DNA of 64,000 bases from Hyphomonadaceae bacterium (GTDB lineage: Bacteria; Pseudomonadota; Alphaproteobacteria; Caulobacterales; Aquidulcibacteraceae), in contig WRPI01000001.1 of NCBI GenBank assembly GCA_009773395.1, positions 124,001 to 188,000 of the forward strand, read 5' to 3'. The notes beneath the pieces are model-generated. The model saw only the letters and a list, made by a program, of their open reading frames with translations, searched no databases and was not told the DNA's origin. Shown here one piece after another: positions 23,410 to 31,935 of this stretch. The first letter of the stretch is position 1, and each line of letters opens with the position of its first letter. A program made the translations under genes and the position numbers.

Positions 23410-25125
23410 CTATCCCCCGCCATGAACATACCATTTAGGGGCAGTTTCGCCGCCATAAAAGCCAGCACGAAACAGAAAGAATCGTGCGCCATTTTGGGTT
23501 TCTACTTGGTAATAATCCCTTATTTTATGGGAATTAGTCGGCATTTCGGCATTGGGGTTTTTGCCCAATAATGGTTCAATTATTCGTTCAGGGCCTTTGA
23601 AGTTTTTGACCTTAAAACTCAAGCTGCGAAATAAAAATTGCCGTGGCGGGCCATCAGGGACTTCGGCAATTGCTTTAATGCTTTCTGGGCGTTTTAGCAA
23701 AAATGGCGGGCGGCGCTTGGCAATAAATTCTGGAATTGAGGCATTTTCATCTTCATTATCAAGCGCCGAGGTTTTGGTTTGCGATTGCTCAGGAACCCAA
23801 TTTTCTTGCGGTTTAAGCCTTATTATGTTTTTGGCACCAATTCGCGCGCTGAGGCGTTCGGCTAATCTGTGTACTGCTTCTGCGCTTTGAATGGCGGCGG
23901 CAGAAAGAGGGTCCAAATCCACCACTTGCACTTGAAGATTTAGGGCAAGTGGCGCTTCGGCACATATTAAATCAACCCCAAAGCCCAAATCCATTTTTTC
24001 CGCTTCGATATCAAGGCGTTCTTTCAAAAGCATAAACCAAGTTTCAGGCTTATTATTGGCCAAACTTGCCGCTGCCTTTATTTCAAAAACCACGCCATCA
24101 ACCCGATAAAAACAAAGCCGCATGGTTTTTGCGCCTTGGTTTTTGCTCGCGAGCAATTGGCAGAGTTTTTTTACCGCAATTTGCATTGCTGGCTCTAAAC
24201 CTTCCCATGTCAAAATCGCGTGTAATATAGGATGCGTAATTTTGTTGGGGATTATTTCGCGCACTGGGCTTATTGCCTCGGCTTCACGTCCTCGGGTGCG
24301 ATTTAGTGCTTGCAGAACCTCTGATCCAAAGCGGCGCACCAATGCATTGGGGGCAATTTGCGCCAAAGCACCAATTTTATTAAGCCCCAAAGCGTGCAAA
24401 TTATCATTGATTTTGCTATTCATACGCAAAGCTTCAATTGGTAATTCATCAATTTGCGATAATTCCGTGCTGCTAATACTGAGGCCATTTTTGGCGCGCT
24501 TGTCATAAAATGCCAAGGCCCAGGCCGAGCCTTTATTGGGCGCACAGGCAATTCGCGCCGATATTCCAAAATTTGCGAGGGATTGCAAAATATCGGCAAT
24601 AAGCCGTGCTTCGCCGCCAAAAAGATGCTCGCAGCCAGTTATATCAAGCAAAATCGAGTATTTGATACCAAAAATATAAGGCGCACAATGCGGGCTATAA
24701 CGTATCATCCAATGCGCGAGTTTTGTTAAATCCTGCTCATCGGCTTTTTCTTGCGTCTCAATTGCTTTTATGTCGGGGAAAAGTGCGCGGGCATGGGTGA
24801 GGCTTTGCCCCATTGCCAACCCCATTTTATGCGCTGGTAAATTAACCGCACTTATTCGCTTCGCGCCCTTTATGCTCTTTATGAGGACAAAGGGTATATC
24901 TTTATCGCTCACGGCTAATTGCTTCGCAAAGCCTGCGCGGGCGCCTCGCATGAGTGAGCGCCGAAAAGTTGCAGACTTTTCGGATGACGCGAAAGGCAAA
25001 GAAAATGACTCGGGCGGGCGGTCGCCCTTGCCGCCTTCGGCGGAGTTAAGCGGTTTTGGGCCAGATTTGAAGTTCATCCGATCGGTTGGCCAAAATGGGA
25101 GGCTCACACAAATTATACGTCTCAT
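23410..25125 (-). CDS. imuB: ImuB, Y-family polymerase-like mutasome protein with in-frame palindromic insertion
   Basis: This 571-residue protein starts at ATG 25125 (MRRIICVSLPFWPTDR), the family's normal N-terminus; the open frame extends upstream but only as overlap with imuA. ImuB is a catalytically dead Y-family relative that bridges ImuA, DnaE2 and the beta clamp. Recognisable parts are DITGCEHLFGGEARLI, GSAWALAFYD, LRMNSKINDNLHALGLNKIG and the little-finger domain. Residues about 27-73 are foreign: they are encoded by a palindromic repeat also present at 23.3 kb, and read through without a stop. The family normally passes from the first strand straight to the DIPFVLIKS-like strand. 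It overlaps imuA by 80 bp. Confidence 0.93.
   Translation of the reverse strand: MRRIICVSLPFWPTDRMNFKSGPKPLNSAEGGKGDRPPESFSLPFASSEKSATFRRSLMRGARAGFAKQLAVSDKDIPFVLIKSIKGAKRISAVNLPAHKMGLAMGQSLTHARALFPDIKAIETQEKADEQDLTKLAHWMIRYSPHCAPYIFGIKYSILLDITGCEHLFGGEARLIADILQSLANFGISARIACAPNKGSAWALAFYDKRAKNGLSISSTELSQIDELPIEALRMNSKINDNLHALGLNKIGALAQIAPNALVRRFGSEVLQALNRTRGREAEAISPVREIIPNKITHPILHAILTWEGLEPAMQIAVKKLCQLLASKNQGAKTMRLCFYRVDGVVFEIKAAASLANNKPETWFMLLKERLDIEAEKMDLGFGVDLICAEAPLALNLQVQVVDLDPLSAAAIQSAEAVHRLAERLSARIGAKNIIRLKPQENWVPEQSQTKTSALDNEDENASIPEFIAKRRPPFLLKRPESIKAIAEVPDGPPRQFLFRSLSFKVKNFKGPERIIEPLLGKNPNAEMPTNSHKIRDYYQVETQNGARFFLFRAGFYGGETAPKWYVHGGG
24904..25048 (-). repeat. Palindromic element copy inserted in frame in imuB
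   Basis: On the minus strand it begins at the imuA stop codon (TAA at 25048-25046) with CTCCGCCGAAGGCGGCAAGG and ends GCAATTAGCCGTGAGCGATA. It shares both ends with the 23.3-kb copy and carries an extra central hairpin GAAAAGT/ACTTTTC. It adds about 47 codons to imuB with no stop and no frame change, the behaviour described for Rickettsia palindromic elements. Confidence 0.88.
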
Positions 25126-25834
25126 CTGAAAACTCCAATTCGAAATTGCCAATTGAACCTTGGCGCGATTTTTCAATATCAATGCCCCATCTTGGTGCGC
25201 CCAAAGGTGAAAGCGCGGAGGGCGGAATATTTTGCGCCCAATCGGGCAGGCGGCTTGGGCGCGGGCCAATTTTGAGCCGCAAATGGGCCGCGCAAAATCC
25301 TTGCGCTCGATATGCTGATGTCAAAAAACAAGGTGCGCCGCCTTGACTTGCGGCAAATTGCAATTTTTGGGCGGATACAAGGTCAAACCCATTTTTTGCG
25401 CAAACCATTCCCAAAACCGCACCAAGGCCATTGGTGCTAGCAGCTTCGCGCATACAGGAATGAAAATGTTCGCGGGATTGTGGGTTAATAATCAAAATGC
25501 GGTGTGGCAAAATACCAAAGCCTTGCAAACCAGCAGCATAAATTTCACCCCATTCCTGGGTGAAATAGGCATCGTTCACAATCACCAAATCCCCGGCTCG
25601 TTTTTGCAATAGGGCGCCAGCAAGCGCAATTGCAAAGCCCAACATTGATAGTTCGGACAAATAGGCATCGGGCCTTAGTTCGGTGATTTTGCCCAAAGCA
25701 ATGCCGCCAAATAAGGCTTTATCAAAGTTTTGCGCACCAGTTGGCAAATTACCATTATTATTGGCGCAGTTATTTTTATAGCCCTCAATGGCATTGATAG
25801 ATTTTCGCAACTCTAGAACTGCTTGAGTTTTCAT
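25046..25834 (-). CDS. imuA: ImuA, SOS mutasome RecA-like protein
   Basis: This protein of about 262 residues is a SulA/RecA-related ImuA. Core segments: NLPTGAQNFDKALFGGIALGKITEL near the N-terminus, RILIINPQSREHFHSCMREA, and the C-terminal Arg-rich SRQGSIGNFELEFSDETYNLCEP, matching the usual W.LEW..ET end of the family. ImuA interacts with RecA and ImuB in induced mutagenesis. I prefer ATG 25834 with AGGTG eight bases upstream; GTG 25843 would nearly abut the SOS box. The last codons run to the border of the imuB insertion, which supplies the stop codon. Confidence 0.92.
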   Translation of the reverse strand: MKTQAVLELRKSINAIEGYKNNCANNNGNLPTGAQNFDKALFGGIALGKITELRPDAYLSELSMLGFAIALAGALLQKRAGDLVIVNDAYFTQEWGEIYAAGLQGFGILPHRILIINPQSREHFHSCMREAASTNGLGAVLGMVCAKNGFDLVSAQKLQFAASQGGAPCFLTSAYRAQGFCAAHLRLKIGPRPSRLPDWAQNIPPSALSPLGAPRWGIDIEKSRQGSIGNFELEFSDETYNLCEPPILANRSDELQIWPKTA

Positions 25835-25845
25835 TTTCGACACCT

Positions 25846-25860
25846 GTTCATGTTTTGTTC
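25846..25860 (-). promoter_or_regulatory. LexA (SOS) box upstream of imuA
   Basis: The plus strand reads GTTC (25846-25849), seven bases, GTTC (25857-25860): an exact GTTC-N7-GTTC direct repeat, the LexA operator of alphaproteobacteria. It lies 12 bases before the imuA ATG and should control imuA-imuB-dnaE2 as one damage-inducible unit. A third GTTC follows at 25863-25866. Confidence 0.9.
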
Positions 25861-25929
25861 TAGTTCACAAACAAAAAAGAGTCGAGTCATTATTTTCAGC
25901 GATTTTTATGGCTACGTCCGAAATTGGAG

Positions 25930-26045
25930 AATAGAAAACCCCACCGCATTTATCGGGGGAGCGGCTTCTTCAGTCCGCTACTTTAGCCGCCCCCCTATTT
26001 ATAGGGGGGCTGTCGAGCAACGCGAGACTGGGGGGTTGTCGGCAA
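25930..26045. repeat. Palindromic repeat between imuA and the M13 peptidase gene
   Basis: A perfect 10-bp hairpin GCCCCCCTAT/ATAGGGGGGC with a two-base loop (25989-26010) is flanked by CCCCACCGCATTTATCGGGG and GAGACTGGGGGGTTGTC. The AACCCCCCAGTCTCGC / GACAGCCCCCC style is a dispersed element in many alphaproteobacteria. It may also end the leftward peptidase transcript, though no T run follows. Confidence 0.65.
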
Positions 26046-26055
26046 GGCGAAAGCC

Positions 26056-28113
26056 TCACCAAACCCTAACCCTATTAGCTGGCGCGACATATAATTTATC
26101 ACCAGGCATAACATTAAACGCCGTATACCAAGCATCAACATTTTGCACCGTGCCATTAACTCGATATTCCGTAGGCGAATGTGGGTCGGCTTGCACTTGG
26201 TTGCGCAAAGCTTCATCGCGTATCAAAGCGCGCCAAACTTGCGCCCATGACATAAAGAAGCGTTGGGTGCCCGTATAACCTTCAAGCACCGGCGCGCGGC
26301 GGCGACCAAGTGAAATATTATAAGCCGCAAGCCCCATAACAACGCCGCAATGATCGCCAATATTTTCACCCAAAGTTAGGCGGCCATTTAGCTTTACACC
26401 AGTAAGCGGTGAAAATTCGCCATATTGCGCCACCATTTTATCGCCTAAGACACTAAAGGCCGCTACGTCGCTGTCTTTCCACCAATCACGCAATACGCCG
26501 TTTTCATCGTATTTCGCGCCTTGATCGTCAAAACCATGGCCCATTTCATGACCAATCACCGCACCGATTGCGCCGTAATTGACCGCAGCATCTGCGAACT
26601 CATCAAAAAATGGTGGCTGTAAAATCGCCGCTGAGAACACAATTTCGTTGAAAACCGGGTTGTAATAAGCATTTACAGTTTGCGGCGTCATAAACCATTC
26701 GGCCTTATCGGTTTTTGTGCCCAAACGCGCGCGATCGCGATTAGTTTGGAAAATTTGTGAACGCCGCGCATTACCCAAAGCATCACCAGCCCTGATTTCA
26801 AGCGCCGAATAATCGAGCCATTTATCGGGGTAACCAATTTTTGGATTAAAAGTCGCCAATTTGCGTTGCGCAACCACTTTGGTTTCGGCGCTCATCCACG
26901 GCAAATCCCTAATTCTTGCCGAAAAAGCACGGCGCAAATTTTCAACCAATGTGATCATCATTCTCTTGGCATTGGCCGAAAAATGTTTGCGCACATAAAC
27001 TTGGCCAATTGCTTCACCCAAAGCACCATCAATTGCTTGAGTTCCGCGCTTCCAACGCGCACGCTGCTCGCGCTGGCCAGTCAATGTTTTGCCAAAAAAC
27101 TCAAATCGCTCATCATCAATTGCTTTTGGCAAAAGCCCTGCCGAAGTGGAAATCAAATGATATGTTAGATATTCTTTCCACGTCGATACTGGCGTATTTT
27201 TGAATAAAGTCGCCAAAGGTGCCATCGCGCTTAATTCGGCAACCACGCATTCTTCGATTCCGTTAAAGCCTGAAGCAGTAAATGCCTTGGCCCAAGGGAA
27301 ATCGGGCGCCATTTCATCAAGGCCGGCACGAGTTTTTAGATTATAGGTTTTTACTGCATCGCGCCTATCTTCAATCGGCCAATGGCGCTGCGCAATTTCA
27401 GTTTCCAGTGCCATAATTCGAGCAGCTTTTGCTTCACCATCAGCAATACCAGCAAGCGTTAACATGCGCGCGATATGTTGCGGATATTTGCCGCGAAGTT
27501 CCGCCATTCTGGCATCGTCTTTGAGATAATAATCGCGCTCTGGCAGGCCCAAACCACCATGACCGATATTTACCAAATACCTATCTGGATTGCCACTATC
27601 AAGGCCAACATACCAACCAATTGGCGATGGAGTTGGCAATTCTGGACGGCCAAAAATCGTGGCAATATCATCATGAGTTTGCGCTGCATCAATCAATGCA
27701 AGTTCGGGCGCAAGTGGTGCGATACCTTTGGCATCAATTGCAGCCGTGTCCACAAACGAATTATAGAAATCAGCAATTTTTTGCTCTACTGAGCCTGGCG
27801 CATTTGTTTTGGCAGATAATTCCAAAATTATTGCTTTCACTTCCTCCTCTGATTTTGCCCGCAATTGATCAAACACACCCCAACGCGTTCTGTCATTCGG
27901 GATTTGGTTGGTGCGCATCCAAGTGCCGCCGCCATAACGGAAAAAATCATCGCCCGGTTTTACGTTCAAATCACGACCTGCCAAATCAAGACCATAGCGG
28001 CCATAAGTTGGACGGCGAGCCGCCGCGAAAACTTCGCTGGCAAGGCCGATATTGGTGGCAACTGCCAGACCAAGGCTGCTGCTACCCAGTGATAAAAATG
28101 AACGTCTATGCAT
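26056..28113 (-). CDS. M13-family (neprilysin-like) zinc metallopeptidase
   Basis: This 685-residue exported oligopeptidase has the zinc motif HEMGH (His522, Glu523, His526) and the third ligand in GENIGD further on. FNEIVFSAAILQPPFFD (with NAYYNP just before) is the substrate-strand region typical of PepO/neprilysin. The N-terminus MHRRSFLSLGSSSLGLAVA has a twin-arginine pattern (RRSFL) with cleavage near VFAAARR, so Tat export to the periplasm is likely, as for the GH3 enzyme at 20 kb. It cleaves peptides on the amino side of hydrophobic residues. It is transcribed alone, divergent from the cytochrome b561 cluster. Confidence 0.96.
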   Translation of the reverse strand: MHRRSFLSLGSSSLGLAVATNIGLASEVFAAARRPTYGRYGLDLAGRDLNVKPGDDFFRYGGGTWMRTNQIPNDRTRWGVFDQLRAKSEEEVKAIILELSAKTNAPGSVEQKIADFYNSFVDTAAIDAKGIAPLAPELALIDAAQTHDDIATIFGRPELPTPSPIGWYVGLDSGNPDRYLVNIGHGGLGLPERDYYLKDDARMAELRGKYPQHIARMLTLAGIADGEAKAARIMALETEIAQRHWPIEDRRDAVKTYNLKTRAGLDEMAPDFPWAKAFTASGFNGIEECVVAELSAMAPLATLFKNTPVSTWKEYLTYHLISTSAGLLPKAIDDERFEFFGKTLTGQREQRARWKRGTQAIDGALGEAIGQVYVRKHFSANAKRMMITLVENLRRAFSARIRDLPWMSAETKVVAQRKLATFNPKIGYPDKWLDYSALEIRAGDALGNARRSQIFQTNRDRARLGTKTDKAEWFMTPQTVNAYYNPVFNEIVFSAAILQPPFFDEFADAAVNYGAIGAVIGHEMGHGFDDQGAKYDENGVLRDWWKDSDVAAFSVLGDKMVAQYGEFSPLTGVKLNGRLTLGENIGDHCGVVMGLAAYNISLGRRRAPVLEGYTGTQRFFMSWAQVWRALIRDEALRNQVQADPHSPTEYRVNGTVQNVDAWYTAFNVMPGDKLYVAPANRVRVW

Positions 28114-28339
28114 GTTAATGCCCCCAAAAGTGAAAATTTTTATTGTTTAACAATATCGTGACTAAATCTCAGTTTTTCGGGTTTGGCAAGCAGTAGGCAA
28201 TATAATTTTTCGTAATGTTGATGCAACTAAGGCGCACTCGCATGTTTTGCGGCACCTTGTCGCGCGACACAAAAGCGAATGTCGTATTGATGGCAATAGG
28301 AATAAAATCGGTGGCCTTTAAGGTTAAGGAGAAAGCACT

Positions 28340-28477
28340 ATGATTTTACTAAAACTCGCACAAATGGATAGTCTTGCAATGATTGCAATCGGATTTCTAG
28401 CATTAACCGTTCTAACAACTTTCGGTCTCGGCATATGGGTTATGCAGCAATCAAAGAGCAAAAAAGTCTCCCATTGA
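28340..28477 (+). CDS. Small single-helix membrane protein, 45 residues
   Basis: ATG 28340 has an AAGGAG ribosome site nine bases upstream and opens a 45-codon frame ending TGA at 28477. The product has one hydrophobic helix (MIAIGFLALTVLTTFGLGIW, about residues 14-33) and a basic tail QQSKSKKVSH, so it should sit N-out/C-in. It is too short for routine gene calls. It precedes the cytochrome b561 gene by 79 bp on the same strand and may be a small subunit of that complex, by position only. No family recognised. Confidence 0.65.
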   Translation: MILLKLAQMDSLAMIAIGFLALTVLTTFGLGIWVMQQSKSKKVSH

Positions 28478-28556
28478 TTGGATTTTGCGGCATCTGCCCA
28501 ATTGATTGATTAGCGAAAAAGCAGGATTGTTCATTCCCGTGACAAGGAGACCTATT

Positions 28557-29321
28557 GTGAATGTTATCAATAATCCTGTCAAAGTTTTTGACCTTCCGAC
28601 ACGCCTTTTCCATTGGGTGTTTGCTTTGCTTTTTGTGGGTGCATTTGCAATTGGCAAATTTGGCGATGATGAGAGCGCAATTTACCCCTATCACATGATG
28701 ATGGGTATGTTGATGCTTTTGGCGCTTAGTTTGCGAATTTTATGGGGCATTTTCGGCACCAAATATGCGCGGTTTTCATCATTCAAACTAAGCCCGAGTA
28801 CATTGATTGACTATTTCAAATCCATTTTCGCCGGCAATAAAAAACCAACATTGGGGCGCAATCCCGCCTCGAGCTTTGCTGCAATTGCGATGTTTGGTTT
28901 GATTATCGCGCTTGGCATCAGTGGTTATTTAATGGCCACTGCCGCCACCGAAGATTCAATGCACGACATCAAAGAAGTGCACGAAATATTTGCGACCTTA
29001 TTTTTATTGATAGTCATCCTTCATATTATTGGCATAGTGGTTCATACAATCACTCAAAAAGACCCGATTGGCTTGGCAATGGTTAGTGGCACCAAGGCGG
29101 GCGTTGATGGCGAAACTGGTATTGAAAATAATCATGCTTTAGCGGCGTTCGCATTTGTGTTGGCTTTGGGGGCTGGCGCTTGGGCTTTGACTACAAATTA
29201 CGATAGCGCGAGCAAGCAATTGAATTTGTTTGGGCAAACATTGCAATTGGGCGAAACTGAACATGGTGAAGGCCATGGTCAAGGCGAGCATGACGAAGCT
29301 GGCGAAAAAGATGAGGACTAG
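28557..29321 (+). CDS. Cytochrome b561-family membrane protein with His/Glu-rich tail
   Basis: This 254-residue protein starts at GTG 28557 behind an AAGGAGA site (28544-28550). Four or five membrane helices carry the heme-ligand histidines: DLPTRLFHW (about 16), YPYHMMMG (about 45), DIKEVHEIFATL and VILHIIGIVVH. This is the di-heme b561 / Ni-Fe-hydrogenase b-subunit fold that moves electrons across the inner membrane, often from a c-type cytochrome or quinol. After a fifth helix the last 25 residues are acidic and histidine-rich (ETEHGEGHGQGEHDEAGE), a likely metal-binding extension in the periplasm or cytoplasm. No partner cytochrome c is adjacent. Confidence 0.88.
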   Translation: MNVINNPVKVFDLPTRLFHWVFALLFVGAFAIGKFGDDESAIYPYHMMMGMLMLLALSLRILWGIFGTKYARFSSFKLSPSTLIDYFKSIFAGNKKPTLGRNPASSFAAIAMFGLIIALGISGYLMATAATEDSMHDIKEVHEIFATLFLLIVILHIIGIVVHTITQKDPIGLAMVSGTKAGVDGETGIENNHALAAFAFVLALGAGAWALTTNYDSASKQLNLFGQTLQLGETEHGEGHGQGEHDEAGEKDED

Positions 29322-29324
29322 AGC

Positions 29325-29825
29325 TTGAAAAATCACGAGCGCTTGGTAATTGGCATAATTTTAAGCGCGATCGCGGTTTTCATTGGCTTGGATTTATTCA
29401 CAGATGCACGCCAAGGGGCAGCTTGGTGGCATTTGGCGTTTGAGCTTGCCATTGCTATTGGTGCAATTTTTGGCGTTCTTTTGCTGTTAATTGGTGCAAT
29501 GCGGCTGCGGGCCAATTTGGCGATTGCCAATATCAACATAAGCGAACACAAAGCCACCACTGAAATTTGGCGAGCCCGCGCCAAAACTTATATTGATGGC
29601 CTTTCAAAAGCTATAAACACGCAATTAGACGATTGGAAATTATCAGCATCGGAAAAAGAAATCGCCTTCATGCTTTTGAAAGGCTTGAGCTTGCGTGAAA
29701 TTGCGCAAATTCGTGGCACCAATGAAAAAACCGCCCGCGCCCAAGCCACCAGCATTTATCAAAAATCAAACCTCAATGGCCGCGCCGATTTAGCCGCATT
29801 TTTCCTTGAGGATTTATTGGGATAG
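29325..29825 (+). CDS. Membrane-anchored LuxR-type HTH regulator
   Basis: This 166-residue protein starts at TTG 29325, three bases after the cytochrome b561 stop, with GAGGA upstream. Two membrane helices (about 8-24 and 36-60) are followed by a linker and a C-terminal LuxR/GerE HTH (LSASEKEIAFMLLKGLSLREIAQIRGTNEKTARAQATSIYQK). There is no receiver domain. DNA binding by a protein held in the membrane, coupled to the b561 gene, suggests it senses something in the membrane or redox chain; that is inference. The arrangement is seen in other alphaproteobacteria as an unnamed HTH regulator. Confidence 0.85.
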   Translation: MKNHERLVIGIILSAIAVFIGLDLFTDARQGAAWWHLAFELAIAIGAIFGVLLLLIGAMRLRANLAIANINISEHKATTEIWRARAKTYIDGLSKAINTQLDDWKLSASEKEIAFMLLKGLSLREIAQIRGTNEKTARAQATSIYQKSNLNGRADLAAFFLEDLLG

Positions 29826-29928
29826 ATTCTCTCTATACTAAATCGCTTCATTATTGATTATCTTTTGCCGTAAAAAAGCCTATCATGCCAAAGAAAATTG
29901 AAAATTATTTTAAACTAAAGGTGAGACT

Positions 29929-30327
29929 ATGAAAAAAGGATATGTAGAAAATATTGAGGCGCGAACGCTGGGCAATGAAAATTTCCGCCAAGTTCTTTAT
30001 ACGGGCAATCAAATCCAATTAGTTGCTATGACTATTCGGCCAGGCGATGATATTGGTGAAGAAGTGCATGATGACACGGATCAGTTTTTCCGCTTTGAAT
30101 CGGGCAGTGGCGAAGTTTGGATCGACGGCGTTTGTAATAAAGTCGAAGGTGATTTTGGGGTGATTGTTCCACAAGGCGCAAAACATAATGTTATTAATAC
30201 TGGAAGCACGCTGCTGAAATTATATACAATCTATGGCCCACCCGAACATTTGGACGGCTTTGTTGCAAAAACCAAAGCAGAAGCCGATGCCGCCCACGAA
30301 CATTGGGATGGGGTGGCGAGCGAGTAG
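29929..30327 (+). CDS. Small cupin-domain protein
   Basis: This 132-residue single cupin has motif 1 GEEVHDDTDQFFRFESGSGEV (about 43-63), whose first metal ligand position is a His, and motif 2 IVPQGAKHNVINTG (about 84-97) with the second His. Such proteins bind a divalent metal; activities range from isomerases to sensors, and this one cannot be assigned. Start ATG 29929 lies behind AAAGGTGAGA. It stands between the LuxR gene and the Rieske oxygenase on the same strand with 64-104 bp gaps, so separate promoters are possible. Confidence 0.88.
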   Translation: MKKGYVENIEARTLGNENFRQVLYTGNQIQLVAMTIRPGDDIGEEVHDDTDQFFRFESGSGEVWIDGVCNKVEGDFGVIVPQGAKHNVINTGSTLLKLYTIYGPPEHLDGFVAKTKAEADAAHEHWDGVASE

Positions 30328-30391
30328 TCCTTGCTAATTCGTCGCACTTTGTTTTATTCCCAATGCGCCCCAAGTCCGCTATAAGCCCATC

Positions 30392-31507
30392 ATGGCCGAA
30401 GATACAACAACCACACTTCCACTTTCCGTTCCAACTGAACACCCGAAAGGTGATGATGGGCTATTGCGGGATTGTTGGTATTTTGGCGGGACTTCGGCGG
30501 AATTAAAGCCCGCCAAACATATTCGCCGCATGATGTTGGGTGAACCAGTTTTAATCGGACGCACCAAATGCGGTAAGCCATTTGCCATGCGTGATATTTG
30601 CCCGCACCGCTTGGTGCCACTTTCCGAAGGGCGGCAGTTGGACCATGAAGGCGAAACTGTTGTTGAATGCCCCTATCATGGTTGGCGCTTTGGCACTGAT
30701 GGCGGTTGCAAACACATGCCAAGCCTGACTGATGATAGCCCAATTGATGCCACCAAGGTCAAAGTGCGCCATTACCCCACCCATGAAGCGCATGGGCTGG
30801 TTTTTGTTTATGTTTCGTCTAACCCACGTTTTTCGGGCGAAGCGCCAATACCGCCGCCCGATTTTGGCTTGCGCGCCGATAAGCCAAAATTTATAGTCTC
30901 GCAGATATTTAACGCGACAATGGACAATGCGGTTGTTGGGCTTATGGATCCCGCCCATGTTGGCTTTGTTCATAATCAATGGTGGTGGCGGCCGCCTTCA
31001 AGCGGGCTTCGCTTAAAAGAAAAGCAATTTGTGCCGCGTCATTTGGGCTGGGCAGTTGAACGCCACGCCCCAAGTGGCAATAGTGTTGCTTATCGCTGGG
31101 TGTTTGGTGAAAAAGTCACAACGGAAATTTGCTTTATGCTGCCGGGGTATCGCTGGGAAGTGATTGAAAATGGCAAAGCACAGTTTTTTACTTTGACTTG
31201 CCTCACGCCGATAAACGAAACCCAAACCCTTATTGTGCAGACAACCTATTGGGACAATGCGCCGCTTCTGAATTTAATGTTGCCAATATTACCAGGGATG
31301 GGCCGCAAGTTTTTGGACCAAGACGGGCGAATGGTTGATATGCAAAATTTTGGCCTTGCGCATCAAAAAAATATGTTGTGGATTGATGATATTGACGTGC
31401 AGGCGAAATGGTATCAACGCCTAAAGCGCGAATGGCGTGAAGCAATTGCCGAAAAACGGGAGTTCAAAAATCCAATAAATGCAACGATTTTGCGCTGGCG
31501 GAGCTAA
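30392..31507 (+). CDS. Rieske [2Fe-2S] aromatic-ring/steroid-type oxygenase, alpha subunit
   Basis: This 371-residue protein has an N-terminal Rieske domain with Cys70-x-His72 (CPHRLVPLSEG) and Cys93-x2-His96 (CPYHGWRF), followed by a catalytic domain with the mononuclear iron motif NAVVGLMDPAHVGFVH (Asp and two His). It hydroxylates or demethylates an organic substrate with O2 using electrons from a separate reductase, which is not encoded here. The family resembles vanillate/carnitine-type and phenylpropionate-type oxygenases, so the substrate is open. It overlaps the next, convergent gene by four bases. Confidence 0.93.
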   Translation: MAEDTTTTLPLSVPTEHPKGDDGLLRDCWYFGGTSAELKPAKHIRRMMLGEPVLIGRTKCGKPFAMRDICPHRLVPLSEGRQLDHEGETVVECPYHGWRFGTDGGCKHMPSLTDDSPIDATKVKVRHYPTHEAHGLVFVYVSSNPRFSGEAPIPPPDFGLRADKPKFIVSQIFNATMDNAVVGLMDPAHVGFVHNQWWWRPPSSGLRLKEKQFVPRHLGWAVERHAPSGNSVAYRWVFGEKVTTEICFMLPGYRWEVIENGKAQFFTLTCLTPINETQTLIVQTTYWDNAPLLNLMLPILPGMGRKFLDQDGRMVDMQNFGLAHQKNMLWIDDIDVQAKWYQRLKREWREAIAEKREFKNPINATILRWRS

Positions 31508-31875
31508 TGCACCACCAATGGACGATCGGAGTAGGGTTCAAACACCATATGCGCAATGCCAAGCTTTTTGGCAGTCTTGATGAGAGCTGCGATTTCAGGC
31601 TCCCAGCCTTCATTTTTTGGCGCAATGGGCAAAACATTTTTCACGCGAATATCGCACCAACCGAACTGGCCCAAAGTTGCGTCCAATAATGCACCAGCAT
31701 CAAGACCTTCATCGACCAAATAATTTTCAAACTGGCCATTACGGTCCAATTCATCGCAATCGACAACACTTATCATTGCACAACGGCAACCTTTGGCAAC
31801 TTTTGGGTTGAAGCCTTCGGATACCACTGTGCCAATAAGAATTATTTGTCCCGAAAATGGATTTTCTTGTATCAT
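31504..31875 (-). CDS. Conserved-looking hypothetical protein, 123 residues
   Basis: The product begins MIQENPFSGQIILIGTVVSE and has an alpha/beta look: hydrophobic strands (IILIGTVV, CAMISVV, CDIRVKNVL), an acidic central part (DCDELDRNGQFENYLVDEG) and a helix (PEIAALIKTAKKLGIAHM). Four cysteines and no signal peptide or membrane helix. No motif is recognised. It is convergent with the Rieske gene (4-bp overlap of stops) and divergent from the uridine kinase, so it is a single transcript. Clean fit between neighbours supports coding. Confidence 0.65.
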   Translation of the reverse strand: MIQENPFSGQIILIGTVVSEGFNPKVAKGCRCAMISVVDCDELDRNGQFENYLVDEGLDAGALLDATLGQFGWCDIRVKNVLPIAPKNEGWEPEIAALIKTAKKLGIAHMVFEPYSDRPLVVH

Positions 31876-31935
31876 AACAACAAAAGCGCAAAAACTGCGC
31901 CAAATATTGGCAAGTGCCGCTGATGTGGCTATTTA

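Noticed and set aside
23315-25048. Integrated IS or phage fragment in imuB
   Set aside because: There is no transposase frame, no target duplication and both reading frames around it are intact; the palindromic-element explanation fits better.
25989-26010. Rho-independent terminator of the M13 gene
   Set aside because: The hairpin is strong but no T run follows on the minus strand; it belongs to a dispersed palindrome.
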